From Tangfeifania diversioriginum (GTDB taxonomy: Bacteria > Bacteroidota > Bacteroidia > Bacteroidales > Prolixibacteraceae), in NCBI RefSeq assembly GCF_900141875.1, contig NZ_FQZE01000024.1, forward strand, positions 17,060 to 81,059: 64,000 nt of DNA, read 5' to 3'. Shown here in pieces: positions 53,453-61,609 of the stretch. The position numbers and the translations under genes were made by a program. Within the stretch, counting starts at the first letter, position 1. Every line of letters begins with the position of its first letter. Below the pieces are notes generated by a model. The model was not told the origin of the DNA and did no database searches. It saw nothing but the letters and a program-made list of their open reading frames with translations.

Positions 53453-54550
53453 ATGAAAAAAATTTTCTTAGTTAGTTTTGGATTGGCTTTTATCATCAGC
53501 CAGTTAATGGCACAGGTGCCACAGTGTATAAATTACCAGACTGTTGTTCGCAACAGTTCGGGCCAGTTGGTTAAAGAACAGGTGGTTAGCCTGAAATTCT
53601 CTGTTCGCATGAATTCTGTTTCGGGACAGGAAGTTTATTCTGAAAAACATGCAAAAACAACCAATCAGTTTGGAATTGTTAACCTGCATATAGGAAAAGG
53701 AACAGTTTTATCCGGAAATTTTGAAACGATAGACTGGGGTGCTGGCAAAATGTTTTTAAAAACTTTTCTCGACTTGAGCGGGGGCGACAATTTTACCGAA
53801 ATGGGAGCCGCTGAAATGGTTTCGGTTCCGTATGCGCTACACGCAGGTTCCATTTATGTAAATTATTCAAACGACACGCTTTATATTGGAGACCAGGCGA
53901 TTTATCTGCCCTCGGGAAATGGCGGAACCACTGGCAATACCGTAACCGATTACGATGGGAATGTTTATGGAACAGTTACCATTGGCACCCAAACGTGGCT
54001 GGCTGAAAACCTGAAATCGATACATTATACCGACGGAACTGCCATCAGCGGGGTTTTTGATTACGATAATAACGCCTCGCTTACCGGTGAATACGGAAAA
54101 CTTTATACCTGGGAAGCGGTAATGCGCAGAGCCTCGTCAAGTTCGGCAGTACCAAGTGGCGTGCAGGGGGTTTGCCCAACCGGTTATCACGTGCCCAGTC
54201 ATACAGAATGGGAAACACTATACAATTACGTGAAAAACCATTATGAAGTGGGTGGCTCACTAATCGGACAGAAATTAAAAGAAACTGGCACTGCACACTG
54301 GGAAACCAATAATGGTACCAACGAAACAGGGTTTACAGCAGTAGGTTCCGGCGAAATGTTTTTGAATGGTGGAGAACCCGATTTTCAACACATGAAAGAA
54401 GCAGGCGATTTATGGTCAACAACACAATTTGCTTCAAACCCTGACCAGGCTTTGGAATTCAGGATTTATGATTCAGGTTCGATTATGGTTCAAACCAATA
54501 CAGTGAAAAATAAAGATGGCGGACTTGCAGTAAGGTGCATAAAAGACTAA
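53453..54550 (+). CDS. exported FISUMP-domain protein
   Basis: A 365-residue protein: signal peptide MKKIFLVSFGLAFIISQLMAQ, an N-terminal beta-sandwich-like domain (residues about 25-145, CINYQTVVRNSSGQLV ... VSVPYALHAGS), then a Fibrobacter succinogenes major paralogous (FISUMP) domain from VTDYDGNVYGTVTIGTQTWLAENL to GLAVRCIKD, including CPTGYHVPSHTEWE. FISUMP domains are surface proteins of unclear role, possibly in binding. It precedes a T9SS protein gene by 10 bp. Confidence 0.88.
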   Translation: MKKIFLVSFGLAFIISQLMAQVPQCINYQTVVRNSSGQLVKEQVVSLKFSVRMNSVSGQEVYSEKHAKTTNQFGIVNLHIGKGTVLSGNFETIDWGAGKMFLKTFLDLSGGDNFTEMGAAEMVSVPYALHAGSIYVNYSNDTLYIGDQAIYLPSGNGGTTGNTVTDYDGNVYGTVTIGTQTWLAENLKSIHYTDGTAISGVFDYDNNASLTGEYGKLYTWEAVMRRASSSSAVPSGVQGVCPTGYHVPSHTEWETLYNYVKNHYEVGGSLIGQKLKETGTAHWETNNGTNETGFTAVGSGEMFLNGGEPDFQHMKEAGDLWSTTQFASNPDQALEFRIYDSGSIMVQTNTVKNKDGGLAVRCIKD

Positions 54551-54560
54551 ACCAATAGTT

Positions 54561-55856
54561 ATGAAACGACTTTTGATTTTTAATTTAATTTTTTTGATTG
54601 GCCCGGTCATTCTTTTAGCCCAGCCAACCATTACAAATATGTTGAACCTTGAAACAGGCGACAAATATTGGAGGAATATAATCGAAACCGAAGAAGAAAT
54701 TGTTCCTGCGGAGGGTCTAAACCTGACCTGGGATTATTCCAACACTACTGGAATACTTATCGGAGGAGATCCCGGCGTATGTGTCGCTCCCTCTGAAACG
54801 CCATTTGCTGATTCGGCGGCTGTTTTAGCCAGTAATTTTGCTGTTATGACTTATGACCCGGAGGAAACCGGGGGAGTTAAAGTCTATGATTTTGGAATAG
54901 TTGAAAATAATCGTGTTGTAAACTTAGCCATTGCCCTTACCAATGCATCGGCTGTTACTTACAGCAAATATGTAAATCCGGATACCGTTTTACTTTTGCC
55001 TTTTTCTTATGGAAATGAATTTGACAGTTCATCTGAAATATGGGGGGCAACAAATAAAACCAGCCCTTATGAATACAAGGATGTTGCTGTAAAGAAAACC
55101 AAAGCGGTTGGCTATGGAACGGTTAAAACCCCGGCAGGTGTTTTTGAAAATGCGTTGATGGTAAAATCGGACATTACATCAAGTATGTTTTACAATGATG
55201 GAACACTTGGAGGCCAGAATTTAAAAACAACGGAATATGTGTGGTATGTGCCGGGAATTAAAATTTCGGTGTTGTCTGTTTTTATATTTGATGAAGAGGT
55301 TGGAGGAACGATATCCTATACGGCAAAAACCGAGTTTGCCAGCGGCGGAATTGATGATGGAGGTAACGGTAACGGTGGGGATGACAACGGAGACGACGAT
55401 AACGGAGGCAATGGCGACGACGATGAAGAACCCTACGACCCGGCAGGGGGATGGCTGAATGTTTGCGGTTCTGCCGGTGAATATTTTGGAAAAAGTACCG
55501 GCTCGCTAAGCTGGACGGTGGGTGAGGCAGTCATCGAAACGCTTGAGGGGGCATCGCACTTTTTTACCCAGGGATTTGGGCAACCTGAAGAGCGAATTAC
55601 GGCAGCAGAAGTACTGAAGAAAGGAGATAAAACTCTGGTTTATCCCAATCCATTCAAAGCAAAGTTGAACATCCACATAGAAGACTTTAGTGAATCCGTT
55701 TTTGGAACCGTTTACTCTAAAACCGGTCAGGCGATTAAAAATTTTAAACTGAACGATCCGGTTTCAGAATTGCACTTAAATGACCTAAAACCGGGAATGT
55801 ATTTTATCCGGTTGATAAAAGATAATCCGGAAACATTCATTGTTGTAAAGCAATAG
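54561..55856 (+). CDS. type IX secretion substrate with C-terminal sorting domain
   Basis: A 431-residue exported protein. Signal peptide MKRLLIFNLIFLIGPVILLAQ; an N-terminal domain (about 22-262) without recognised family; a Gly/Asn/Asp-rich linker at about 264-294 that ends in an acidic run; then a segment WLNVCGSAGEYFGKSTGSLSWTVGEAVIET and a type A sorting domain (VYPNPFKAKLNI ... LKPGMYFIRLI). The CTD directs passage through the type IX system to the cell surface. Probably co-transcribed with the FISUMP gene and under the TPR-HTH regulator. Confidence 0.9.
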   Translation: MKRLLIFNLIFLIGPVILLAQPTITNMLNLETGDKYWRNIIETEEEIVPAEGLNLTWDYSNTTGILIGGDPGVCVAPSETPFADSAAVLASNFAVMTYDPEETGGVKVYDFGIVENNRVVNLAIALTNASAVTYSKYVNPDTVLLLPFSYGNEFDSSSEIWGATNKTSPYEYKDVAVKKTKAVGYGTVKTPAGVFENALMVKSDITSSMFYNDGTLGGQNLKTTEYVWYVPGIKISVLSVFIFDEEVGGTISYTAKTEFASGGIDDGGNGNGGDDNGDDDNGGNGDDDEEPYDPAGGWLNVCGSAGEYFGKSTGSLSWTVGEAVIETLEGASHFFTQGFGQPEERITAAEVLKKGDKTLVYPNPFKAKLNIHIEDFSESVFGTVYSKTGQAIKNFKLNDPVSELHLNDLKPGMYFIRLIKDNPETFIVVKQ

Positions 55857-55885
55857 TATTTTTTCCCGGTGACTCTGACTTTTAT

Positions 55886-55962
55886 TTTATTGTTTCTCCG
55901 TAAGATATTTCCAAAACCTCCGGGGCATGTGCTGACGCTGCAACCGGAGGTTTTTTCTTTCT
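55886..55962. repeat. 77-bp direct repeat, right copy (3' end of the TIGR03915 gene)
   Basis: Matches 51212-51288 at 76 of 77 positions, starting exactly at the stop codon of the minus-strand gene. The two copies bracket a 4.6-kb segment carrying four genes. Confidence 0.92.
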
Positions 55963-56651
55963 TTTATGTTGATATTTTCGAAATACGATTTCCAAAGTGT
56001 TTGATAAAATGCATCGCTTTCATTCAACACATTTTCACTCACCTGTCCTGTATTCCTGTTCATTTCCCGGCTGGTGAGCACGACTTCTTCCACCGTTTTT
56101 TTATTCCAGAACGCACCGTAGTTCCGATGGAGATCATATAGCAGCCAGTTTTGGTCGGCAAAGCGGTTTTGAAAATGGTTTATAACCAACGGTAATACAT
56201 CGTATTGCGGTTCGATACCACAAAAGTAGAGCCCGTCTTTTGTCTGCTGAAACCGCACGAACTGCATCATCCGCATGGCTTCTTTTTTTACCTTGCGGGA
56301 GGTTTGTACAATTTCCATTATATCGGGGTCGCCAAAATCGGTTTCAATATTTTCTTTTTCGCTGAATAACCTGCGGGCAAATCGCAAAATTTTAATTTCA
56401 ATTTCTTCCTCTTCCGAAAGAAATGCGTGGTAGGGTAGTTGTTTGTTTTTTGCTGACAGTTTGTTTTGAATTCCTTTCCAAACGCGGCTGGCTTTTTCGG
56501 AGTCAGATTTTATTTTGATGGTATCATCAAACAGATTTTCTGGTTGTTTCCCTTCAGGTTGTATAGTATTGGGAAACTGTTTGCGGCTGTATGCTTCAAA
56601 AATGCAGGTGAGCAAGCCTTCAAAAGTATTATCGTAAACAAAAATCGGCAT
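55887..56651 (-). CDS. TIGR03915 family putative DNA-repair protein
   Basis: A 254-residue protein opening MPIFVYDNTFEGLLTCIFEAYSRK, with MMQFVRFQQTKDGLYFCGIEPQYDVLPLVINHFQNRF and a Lys/Arg-rich end (PRRFWKYLTEKQ), the TIGR03915 pattern. Members always accompany the radical SAM protein encoded directly upstream, and in many genomes are fused to a uracil-DNA-glycosylase-like domain, which is absent here. The gap to the radical SAM gene is 29 bp. Last 25 codons are duplicated 4.6 kb away. Function unknown; DNA modification or repair is suggested by the family. Confidence 0.85.
   Translation of the reverse strand: MPIFVYDNTFEGLLTCIFEAYSRKQFPNTIQPEGKQPENLFDDTIKIKSDSEKASRVWKGIQNKLSAKNKQLPYHAFLSEEEEIEIKILRFARRLFSEKENIETDFGDPDIMEIVQTSRKVKKEAMRMMQFVRFQQTKDGLYFCGIEPQYDVLPLVINHFQNRFADQNWLLYDLHRNYGAFWNKKTVEEVVLTSREMNRNTGQVSENVLNESDAFYQTLWKSYFENINIKERKNLRLQRQHMPRRFWKYLTEKQ
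55913..55956 (+). terminator. terminator hairpin antisense to the TIGR03915 3' end
   Basis: The same AAAACCTCCGG/CCGGAGGTTTT stem as in the left repeat. On the plus strand it would end the T9SS transcript, while on the minus strand it lies within coding sequence. Confidence 0.7.
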
Positions 56652-56680
56652 TTTGCACTCTCAGATGATTATTTTAATTC

Positions 56681-57985
56681 TCAGTGCTGCAACTGTAAAG
56701 TAGCTAAAGCCGGCTGGTAATTCGCAAATAAACTAAGTTGTGTATCCTGCGCTTTTTTTCGCTTTGAAGTACTCCCGGCAAGTAACATTCTTTTCAGGTT
56801 TTCAGGTGGCAAATCGGATCTCAGGGCAGCCGGTAATTCGTTGGTTTTAATAAAGTATTTGGCCCGTTTTAGAACCACTCCAATTTTTTTAAGGTGGTAA
56901 AAAGTGAGTTTGCGGTGGCGGCGCGCCTGAATAATTCGCTGTGCTGATTGCACACCCACTCCGGGAATGCGTAGGATCATTTCATAATCCGCTGTGTTAA
57001 CGTCAATAGGATAGAGGTGCAGGTTGCGAAGTGCATATCCCAGCTTAGGATCCACTTCTAAATCGAGAAAGGGCTGATCATCGCTTAAAATTTCTTCAGC
57101 CCTGAAACGGTAAAAACGCATCAGCCAGTCACTTTGGTATAGCCGGTTTTCACGTACAAGCGGCGGCTTGTCAATAGCCGGCAGCCGTTTGTCGTAATCG
57201 TTAACCGGCAGGTAGCCCGAGTAGTAAACCCGCTTCAGTTTTTGGGTTTGGTATAATTTTGACGAGAGTAAAATGATTTGCCTGTCGGTTTCGGGGGTCG
57301 CGCCCACAATAAGCTGCGTGCTCTGTCCGGCCGGGGCAAAGGTGGGCGCCTTTCTGTATTTTCTGCGTTCTTCTTTGCTGGTTAAAATTGAATTTCTGAT
57401 TTGTTCCATTGGAGTCATTATTCCCGGAAAGTTTTTCTCGGGTGCCAGTTTTTTCAGATTCGGTTCGGTGGGGATTTCAATGTTTACACTCAGCCGGTCG
57501 GCAAAAAGCCCTGCTTGGCTAACCAGCTCTTCACTTGCGCCGGGAATGGTTTTCATGTGAATGTAGCCGTTGAATTTTTCTTCCAGCCTGAGTTTGCGTA
57601 CTACCTGCACCATTCGTTCCATTGTGTAGTCGGGGCTTTTTATCACCCCCGAACTCAGGAACAATCCCTCGATATAATTTCTGCGGTAAAACCCAATGGT
57701 AAGCTGCACAATTTCATCAACTGTAAATGTAGCTCGCGGGCGGTCGTTGCTACGGCGATTGATGCAGTAGGCACAATCGTAAATGCAGTAATTGGTCATT
57801 AATATTTTAAACAGGCTGACGCAGCGGCCATCTTCGGTAAAACTATGGCAAATCCCACACGAAACACTGCTCCCAATTCCTTTGGAGGCATTGGGCCGGT
57901 TGCTGCCGCTCGAAGCACATGAAACATCGTACTTGGCTGCATCGGCCAGAATTGTTAATTTTTGCTGTACTCTATCTTTGCTCAT
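56681..57985 (-). CDS. radical SAM DNA modification/repair protein (TIGR03916 type)
   Basis: A 434-residue radical SAM protein. An N-terminal Cys-rich part (Cys23, Cys43, Cys46, Cys55) precedes the cluster-binding motif Cys67-x3-Cys71-x2-Cys74 (NYCIYDCAYC). The C-terminal half has a helix-hairpin-helix DNA-binding element (DVNTADYEMILRIPGVGVQSAQRIIQ). The tail contains QLSLF at residues 416-420, the consensus beta-sliding-clamp-binding pentapeptide. Together these argue for an enzyme acting on DNA at replication or repair sites. It is first in a two-gene unit with the TIGR03915 gene. Reaction unknown. Confidence 0.9.
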   Translation of the reverse strand: MSKDRVQQKLTILADAAKYDVSCASSGSNRPNASKGIGSSVSCGICHSFTEDGRCVSLFKILMTNYCIYDCAYCINRRSNDRPRATFTVDEIVQLTIGFYRRNYIEGLFLSSGVIKSPDYTMERMVQVVRKLRLEEKFNGYIHMKTIPGASEELVSQAGLFADRLSVNIEIPTEPNLKKLAPEKNFPGIMTPMEQIRNSILTSKEERRKYRKAPTFAPAGQSTQLIVGATPETDRQIILLSSKLYQTQKLKRVYYSGYLPVNDYDKRLPAIDKPPLVRENRLYQSDWLMRFYRFRAEEILSDDQPFLDLEVDPKLGYALRNLHLYPIDVNTADYEMILRIPGVGVQSAQRIIQARRHRKLTFYHLKKIGVVLKRAKYFIKTNELPAALRSDLPPENLKRMLLAGSTSKRKKAQDTQLSLFANYQPALATLQLQH

Positions 57986-58109
57986 CTGTTGACTAAATTA
58001 TAATCAAATTATCTGCTACAATTTAACCAAATGTGTATAAAAAGAACTATTTCTTATAGATTATTTTCATGAAAGCCGTAATTTCCTGCCTCATAAATAC
58101 CATACATCA

Positions 58110-58143
58110 TTTGGAACTGAGTCTTAACATTTTCGTACATTTG
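58110..58143 (+). promoter_or_regulatory. candidate promoter of the AmmeMemoRadiSam gene
   Basis: TTTG (58110-58113) and TACATTTG (58136-58143) match the Bacteroidota elements with a 22-nt spacer, longer than the usual 19. The start codon lies 19 nt further on, implying a short leader. Confidence 0.45.
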
Positions 58144-58162
58144 AGAAAAACGGAACTGAGTT

Positions 58163-59167
58163 ATGCACGAGGCACTTTTTTACGAGAAGCTGGAGAATAA
58201 CGAAGTAAAATGTTCGCTTTGCCCGTGGTATTGTTACTTAAAACCGGGGCAAACAGGCGTTTGCAAAGTTCGCGAAAATGTAAACGGGCGACTGTTTACT
58301 CATGTGTACAATAAAGTGGCAGCCCTGGGAACTGATCCGATTGAGAAAAAACCGCTTTATCATTTTTACCCGGGTAAAAACATACTTTCAATTGGTGAAG
58401 TCGGCTGCAATATGCATTGCAGTTTTTGTCAGAATCACCAAATCTCGCAGTGTCGTGCAACTGACTTCAAGGGGTTCCACAATATCAGTCCTGAACAAAT
58501 TGTAAACGAAGCGCTGAAAACCTGGCAAAATATTGGTATTGCCTACACTTACAACGAGCCGTTTACTTTTTATGAATTTATGCTCGACACCGCCCGACTT
58601 GCGCAAACCAGCAATTTGAAAAATGTAGTGGTTACCAACGGGTACATTAACCCGGAACCATTGAGCCAGGCACTTCCTTACCTCGATGCATTCAATATTG
58701 ATTTGAAAGGATTTAACAACAGTTTTTACAAAAAATACGCAAAGGCAAAACTGGATCCGGTTCTGAAAACAATTAAAATGATTGCTCAAAGTGGCAGTCA
58801 TCTTGAAATTACCAACCTGGTTATTACCGGGTTGAACGACGATGAAGATGAATTTGAAGCAATGCTTAAATGGATTGCCGAAAATGCAGGTAAGGATACA
58901 CCACTTCATCTCTCGCGATATTTCCCAAATTATAAGTTGAATGCGCCACCAACTTCGGTGGATAAATTGAGAAGCTTCTATAATTTGGCCAAAAAATACC
59001 TGAACCACGTTTATCTCGGCAACATAAGTGATGAAATGCGCTCTTCAACTTTTTGCCCGAAATGCGGTAAGCTGTTGATCCGAAGAAATTACTATACTAC
59101 TATTGTTGAGCCTGGATTCAAAGACAGATGCCCGGAATGCGCCACTTTGGTTAATGTTGTTGGCTGA
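58163..59167 (+). CDS. amrS: AmmeMemoRadiSam system radical SAM enzyme
   Basis: A 334-residue radical SAM protein. The N-terminus has a Cys-rich zinc-like knuckle (CSLCPWYC, TGVC), then the cluster motif Cys82-x3-Cys86-x2-Cys89 (GCNMHCSFCQN), YNEPFTFYEFMLDTA, and a C-terminal zinc ribbon (Cys298, Cys301, Cys323, Cys326). This architecture identifies the AmmeMemoRadiSam enzyme, usually near genes for Memo- and AMMECR1-like partners. Neither partner is in this window. It resembles pyruvate-formate-lyase activators but the glycyl-radical partner is absent. Substrate not known to me. Confidence 0.9.
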   Translation: MHEALFYEKLENNEVKCSLCPWYCYLKPGQTGVCKVRENVNGRLFTHVYNKVAALGTDPIEKKPLYHFYPGKNILSIGEVGCNMHCSFCQNHQISQCRATDFKGFHNISPEQIVNEALKTWQNIGIAYTYNEPFTFYEFMLDTARLAQTSNLKNVVVTNGYINPEPLSQALPYLDAFNIDLKGFNNSFYKKYAKAKLDPVLKTIKMIAQSGSHLEITNLVITGLNDDEDEFEAMLKWIAENAGKDTPLHLSRYFPNYKLNAPPTSVDKLRSFYNLAKKYLNHVYLGNISDEMRSSTFCPKCGKLLIRRNYYTTIVEPGFKDRCPECATLVNVVG

Positions 59168-59298
59168 ACGCAATCAGTTGCAGAAATAATTTCTCCGAAT
59201 TTACAGCGCTTAAAATTTATCCTGTTCAGTGTAATGCATTTTACCTTAATTTTCGTATCTTTTTATCTGAAAAATAAAAATCTTTAAATTTTTTCCTA

Positions 59299-60549
59299 AT
59301 GATGACTTATGAAGATTTTACAGGACAGCCTGAATTTCAGGAAATGCTGAAAGAGGCAGAAAAGCTGAAGGGCAAAGTTTTTTCAGATATAATTGACAGC
59401 GAAGGTCGGCAGTATGTCGATTTGGTGCAGGAGGGCGGCGGTGTTCTTGGGATTGCACTGGTAGGGTACACCTACATTCTGGAAACGGCAGGAATTCGTT
59501 TTTTTAACCTGGCCGGAACATCGGCAGGTGCAATTAACACGCTGGTGCTGGCGGGAATCGACTCCATTGAAAAAAGTAAATCGCAACAGGTACTCGATGT
59601 ACTTGCCAGGCAAGATCTTTTTGAATTTGTGGATGGCGACCCGGTGCTGAAAGGAATTATGCAAAAAGTAATCGACGGCACTCCCATAAAAAAAATGTGG
59701 TGGAAGTTGCTTTGGAACATTAAAAAAATTAAAAAAGCATTGTTTGTGAACCTGGGACTGAATCCCGGCAAAGCGTTTGAAAAGTGGATTGAAGAAGTGT
59801 TGAAAGAATCTCCCAACCAAATAACAACTATTGGCCAACTGAAAGAAAAACGGGACAAAAAACATTTTCCAGGAGGGTTAAAACACCGTGTTTCGGGAGA
59901 TCCTCTTACTGATGAAATGGCCCGGATTCACATTATTGCCGCCGATGTTACCACTCAAACAAAAGTGTTGTTCCCCGAAATGGGGCATTTGTACTGGGGA
60001 GATAAAATGAATGAAGTTTCTCCGGCAAAAATGGTGCGTGCTTCCATGTCGGTACCATTCTTTTTCATTCCGCTTGAAATTGGCAACCTGCCTGGCAGCG
60101 GCGAACCTGCAAGTAATGAGTGGCAGCAACTTGCCAATTACCACGGGCACATTCCCGACAAAGTGAAATTTGTTGACGGGGGAATGATTTCCAATTTTCC
60201 CATTAATGTCTTTCATTTTAAACCCGGCGCAATTCCGCGTAAACCAACTTTTGGCGTAAAACTGAGTTCGTACCGCCAGGAGTGTGCAGAGGTGGATGAT
60301 TTTGGGAGTTTTGCCGGCGCTATGATTAGTACCATGCGCCACGATGCCGACAATGAATTTTTAATTCAAAACCCCGACTTTGAGAAACTGATTTGCTTTA
60401 TTGATGCCGACAAAGATTTTAACTGGCTCAATTTTAAAATGAGCGACCAAAAGAAAAAGAAACTGTTCTTGCTGGGAGCCCGAAAAGGACTCGAATTCAT
60501 TCAAAAATTTGACTGGGAGAATTATAAAAAAATCCGGGCAAAGCGTTAA
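59299..60549 (+). CDS. patatin-like phospholipase
   Basis: A 416-residue lipid acyl hydrolase of the patatin fold. Oxyanion loop GGGVLG (residues 47-52), nucleophile Ser75 in GTSAG and Asp293 in VDGG form the catalytic dyad. No signal peptide. Long Lys-rich insert at about residues 115-150 (IKKMWWKLLWNIKKIKKA). Members hydrolyse phospholipids or lysophospholipids. It precedes the tocopherol-cyclase-like gene by 9 bp, suggesting a shared lipid-related role. Confidence 0.9.
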   Translation: MMTYEDFTGQPEFQEMLKEAEKLKGKVFSDIIDSEGRQYVDLVQEGGGVLGIALVGYTYILETAGIRFFNLAGTSAGAINTLVLAGIDSIEKSKSQQVLDVLARQDLFEFVDGDPVLKGIMQKVIDGTPIKKMWWKLLWNIKKIKKALFVNLGLNPGKAFEKWIEEVLKESPNQITTIGQLKEKRDKKHFPGGLKHRVSGDPLTDEMARIHIIAADVTTQTKVLFPEMGHLYWGDKMNEVSPAKMVRASMSVPFFFIPLEIGNLPGSGEPASNEWQQLANYHGHIPDKVKFVDGGMISNFPINVFHFKPGAIPRKPTFGVKLSSYRQECAEVDDFGSFAGAMISTMRHDADNEFLIQNPDFEKLICFIDADKDFNWLNFKMSDQKKKKLFLLGARKGLEFIQKFDWENYKKIRAKR

Positions 60550-60558
60550 ATTTACTGG

Positions 60559-61515
60559 ATGAAGCTATTTAAACCAGAAATTTTCCAGGGGAATTTCAGG
60601 AAGAAAAAATATTTTGAAGGTTGGTATTTCAAACATGTTTCTGAAAACAGGAAGCATGTATTTTCATTTATTCCGGGAATTTCGCTCACTCCAAATGACA
60701 AGCACGCTTTTATTCAGTTTATCGATGGCATTAACGGCCAAACTGAATATATCCGTTTTCCGCTTGAAGCGTTTAATTTTTCAGATGAAAAACTGGAGTT
60801 GTGGATTGGCGATAACTGGTTTTCTGCCGATGGAATCAGTCTCGATATTAAAACAAAAATCTTCAGGGCTTATGGAGAAATTGAATATTCAGGAATGATA
60901 AAATACCCCAAAACACTTTTGTCACCCGGTATAATGGGTTGGTATTCTTATATCCCGTTTATGGAGTGCAAACACGGAATCGTGTCGGTTTTGCACCAGC
61001 TAAAAGGTTCTTTAAGGCTGAATCATTACGAAACCCATTTTTCAGGCGGGAAAGGCTACATTGAAAAAGACTGGGGAACTTCTTTTCCCGAATCATGGAT
61101 TTGGCTGCACAGCAATACTTTTAGCGAGCCCGACTGTTCATTTACTTTTTCGGTAGCTAAAATTCCATGGATGGGCAGTTTTTTCATCGGGCACATTTGT
61201 TTCCTTTACATTAAGGGGCAGTTTTACATTTTTGCCACATACAATAATTCGAAAATTAATAAACTTGGTTTCGCAAATAAAACGCTGGAAATTGAATTAA
61301 GAAGGAAAAATCTGATGTTGAAAATCAAGGCCGTTCAGAAACAATCCGGAAGCCTGAAAGCGCCTGTAACCGGAGAAATGAGCAGAATGATAAAGGAAAG
61401 TATTGACTCGGAAATTGAAATTACTCTAACGAATGAAAAGGGTAGTTTGCTGCATGCATTAAAAGGCGAAAGGGCAGGGATGGAAATTATTGAAAAAATA
61501 TTGACCTATTTTTAA
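60559..61515 (+). CDS. tocopherol-cyclase-like family protein
   Basis: A 318-residue protein resembling the tocopherol cyclase/lipocalin-like family: KKYFEGWYFKHVS near the N-terminus, GWYSYIPFMECKHGIVS, and the signature SGGKGYIEKDWGTSFPESWIWLHSN. In plants and cyanobacteria relatives cyclise tocopherol precursors. Here, with no phytol pathway nearby, it more likely acts on another lipid or merely binds one. It is 9 bp after the patatin gene. Confidence 0.8.
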   Translation: MKLFKPEIFQGNFRKKKYFEGWYFKHVSENRKHVFSFIPGISLTPNDKHAFIQFIDGINGQTEYIRFPLEAFNFSDEKLELWIGDNWFSADGISLDIKTKIFRAYGEIEYSGMIKYPKTLLSPGIMGWYSYIPFMECKHGIVSVLHQLKGSLRLNHYETHFSGGKGYIEKDWGTSFPESWIWLHSNTFSEPDCSFTFSVAKIPWMGSFFIGHICFLYIKGQFYIFATYNNSKINKLGFANKTLEIELRRKNLMLKIKAVQKQSGSLKAPVTGEMSRMIKESIDSEIEITLTNEKGSLLHALKGERAGMEIIEKILTYF

Positions 61516-61609
61516 ATATCGCTAAATCAATAATTTTCGTTTACTTTGAAACCCGAAAAGTAACCGGTATTTTAACGGCCGGTGAATTACGTAAAAATGC
61601 ACTTTAACA

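Noticed and set aside
58163..59167. Pyruvate-formate-lyase activating enzyme
   Set aside because: The Cys-rich N-terminus and C-terminal zinc ribbon fit AmmeMemoRadiSam, and no glycyl-radical enzyme is nearby.
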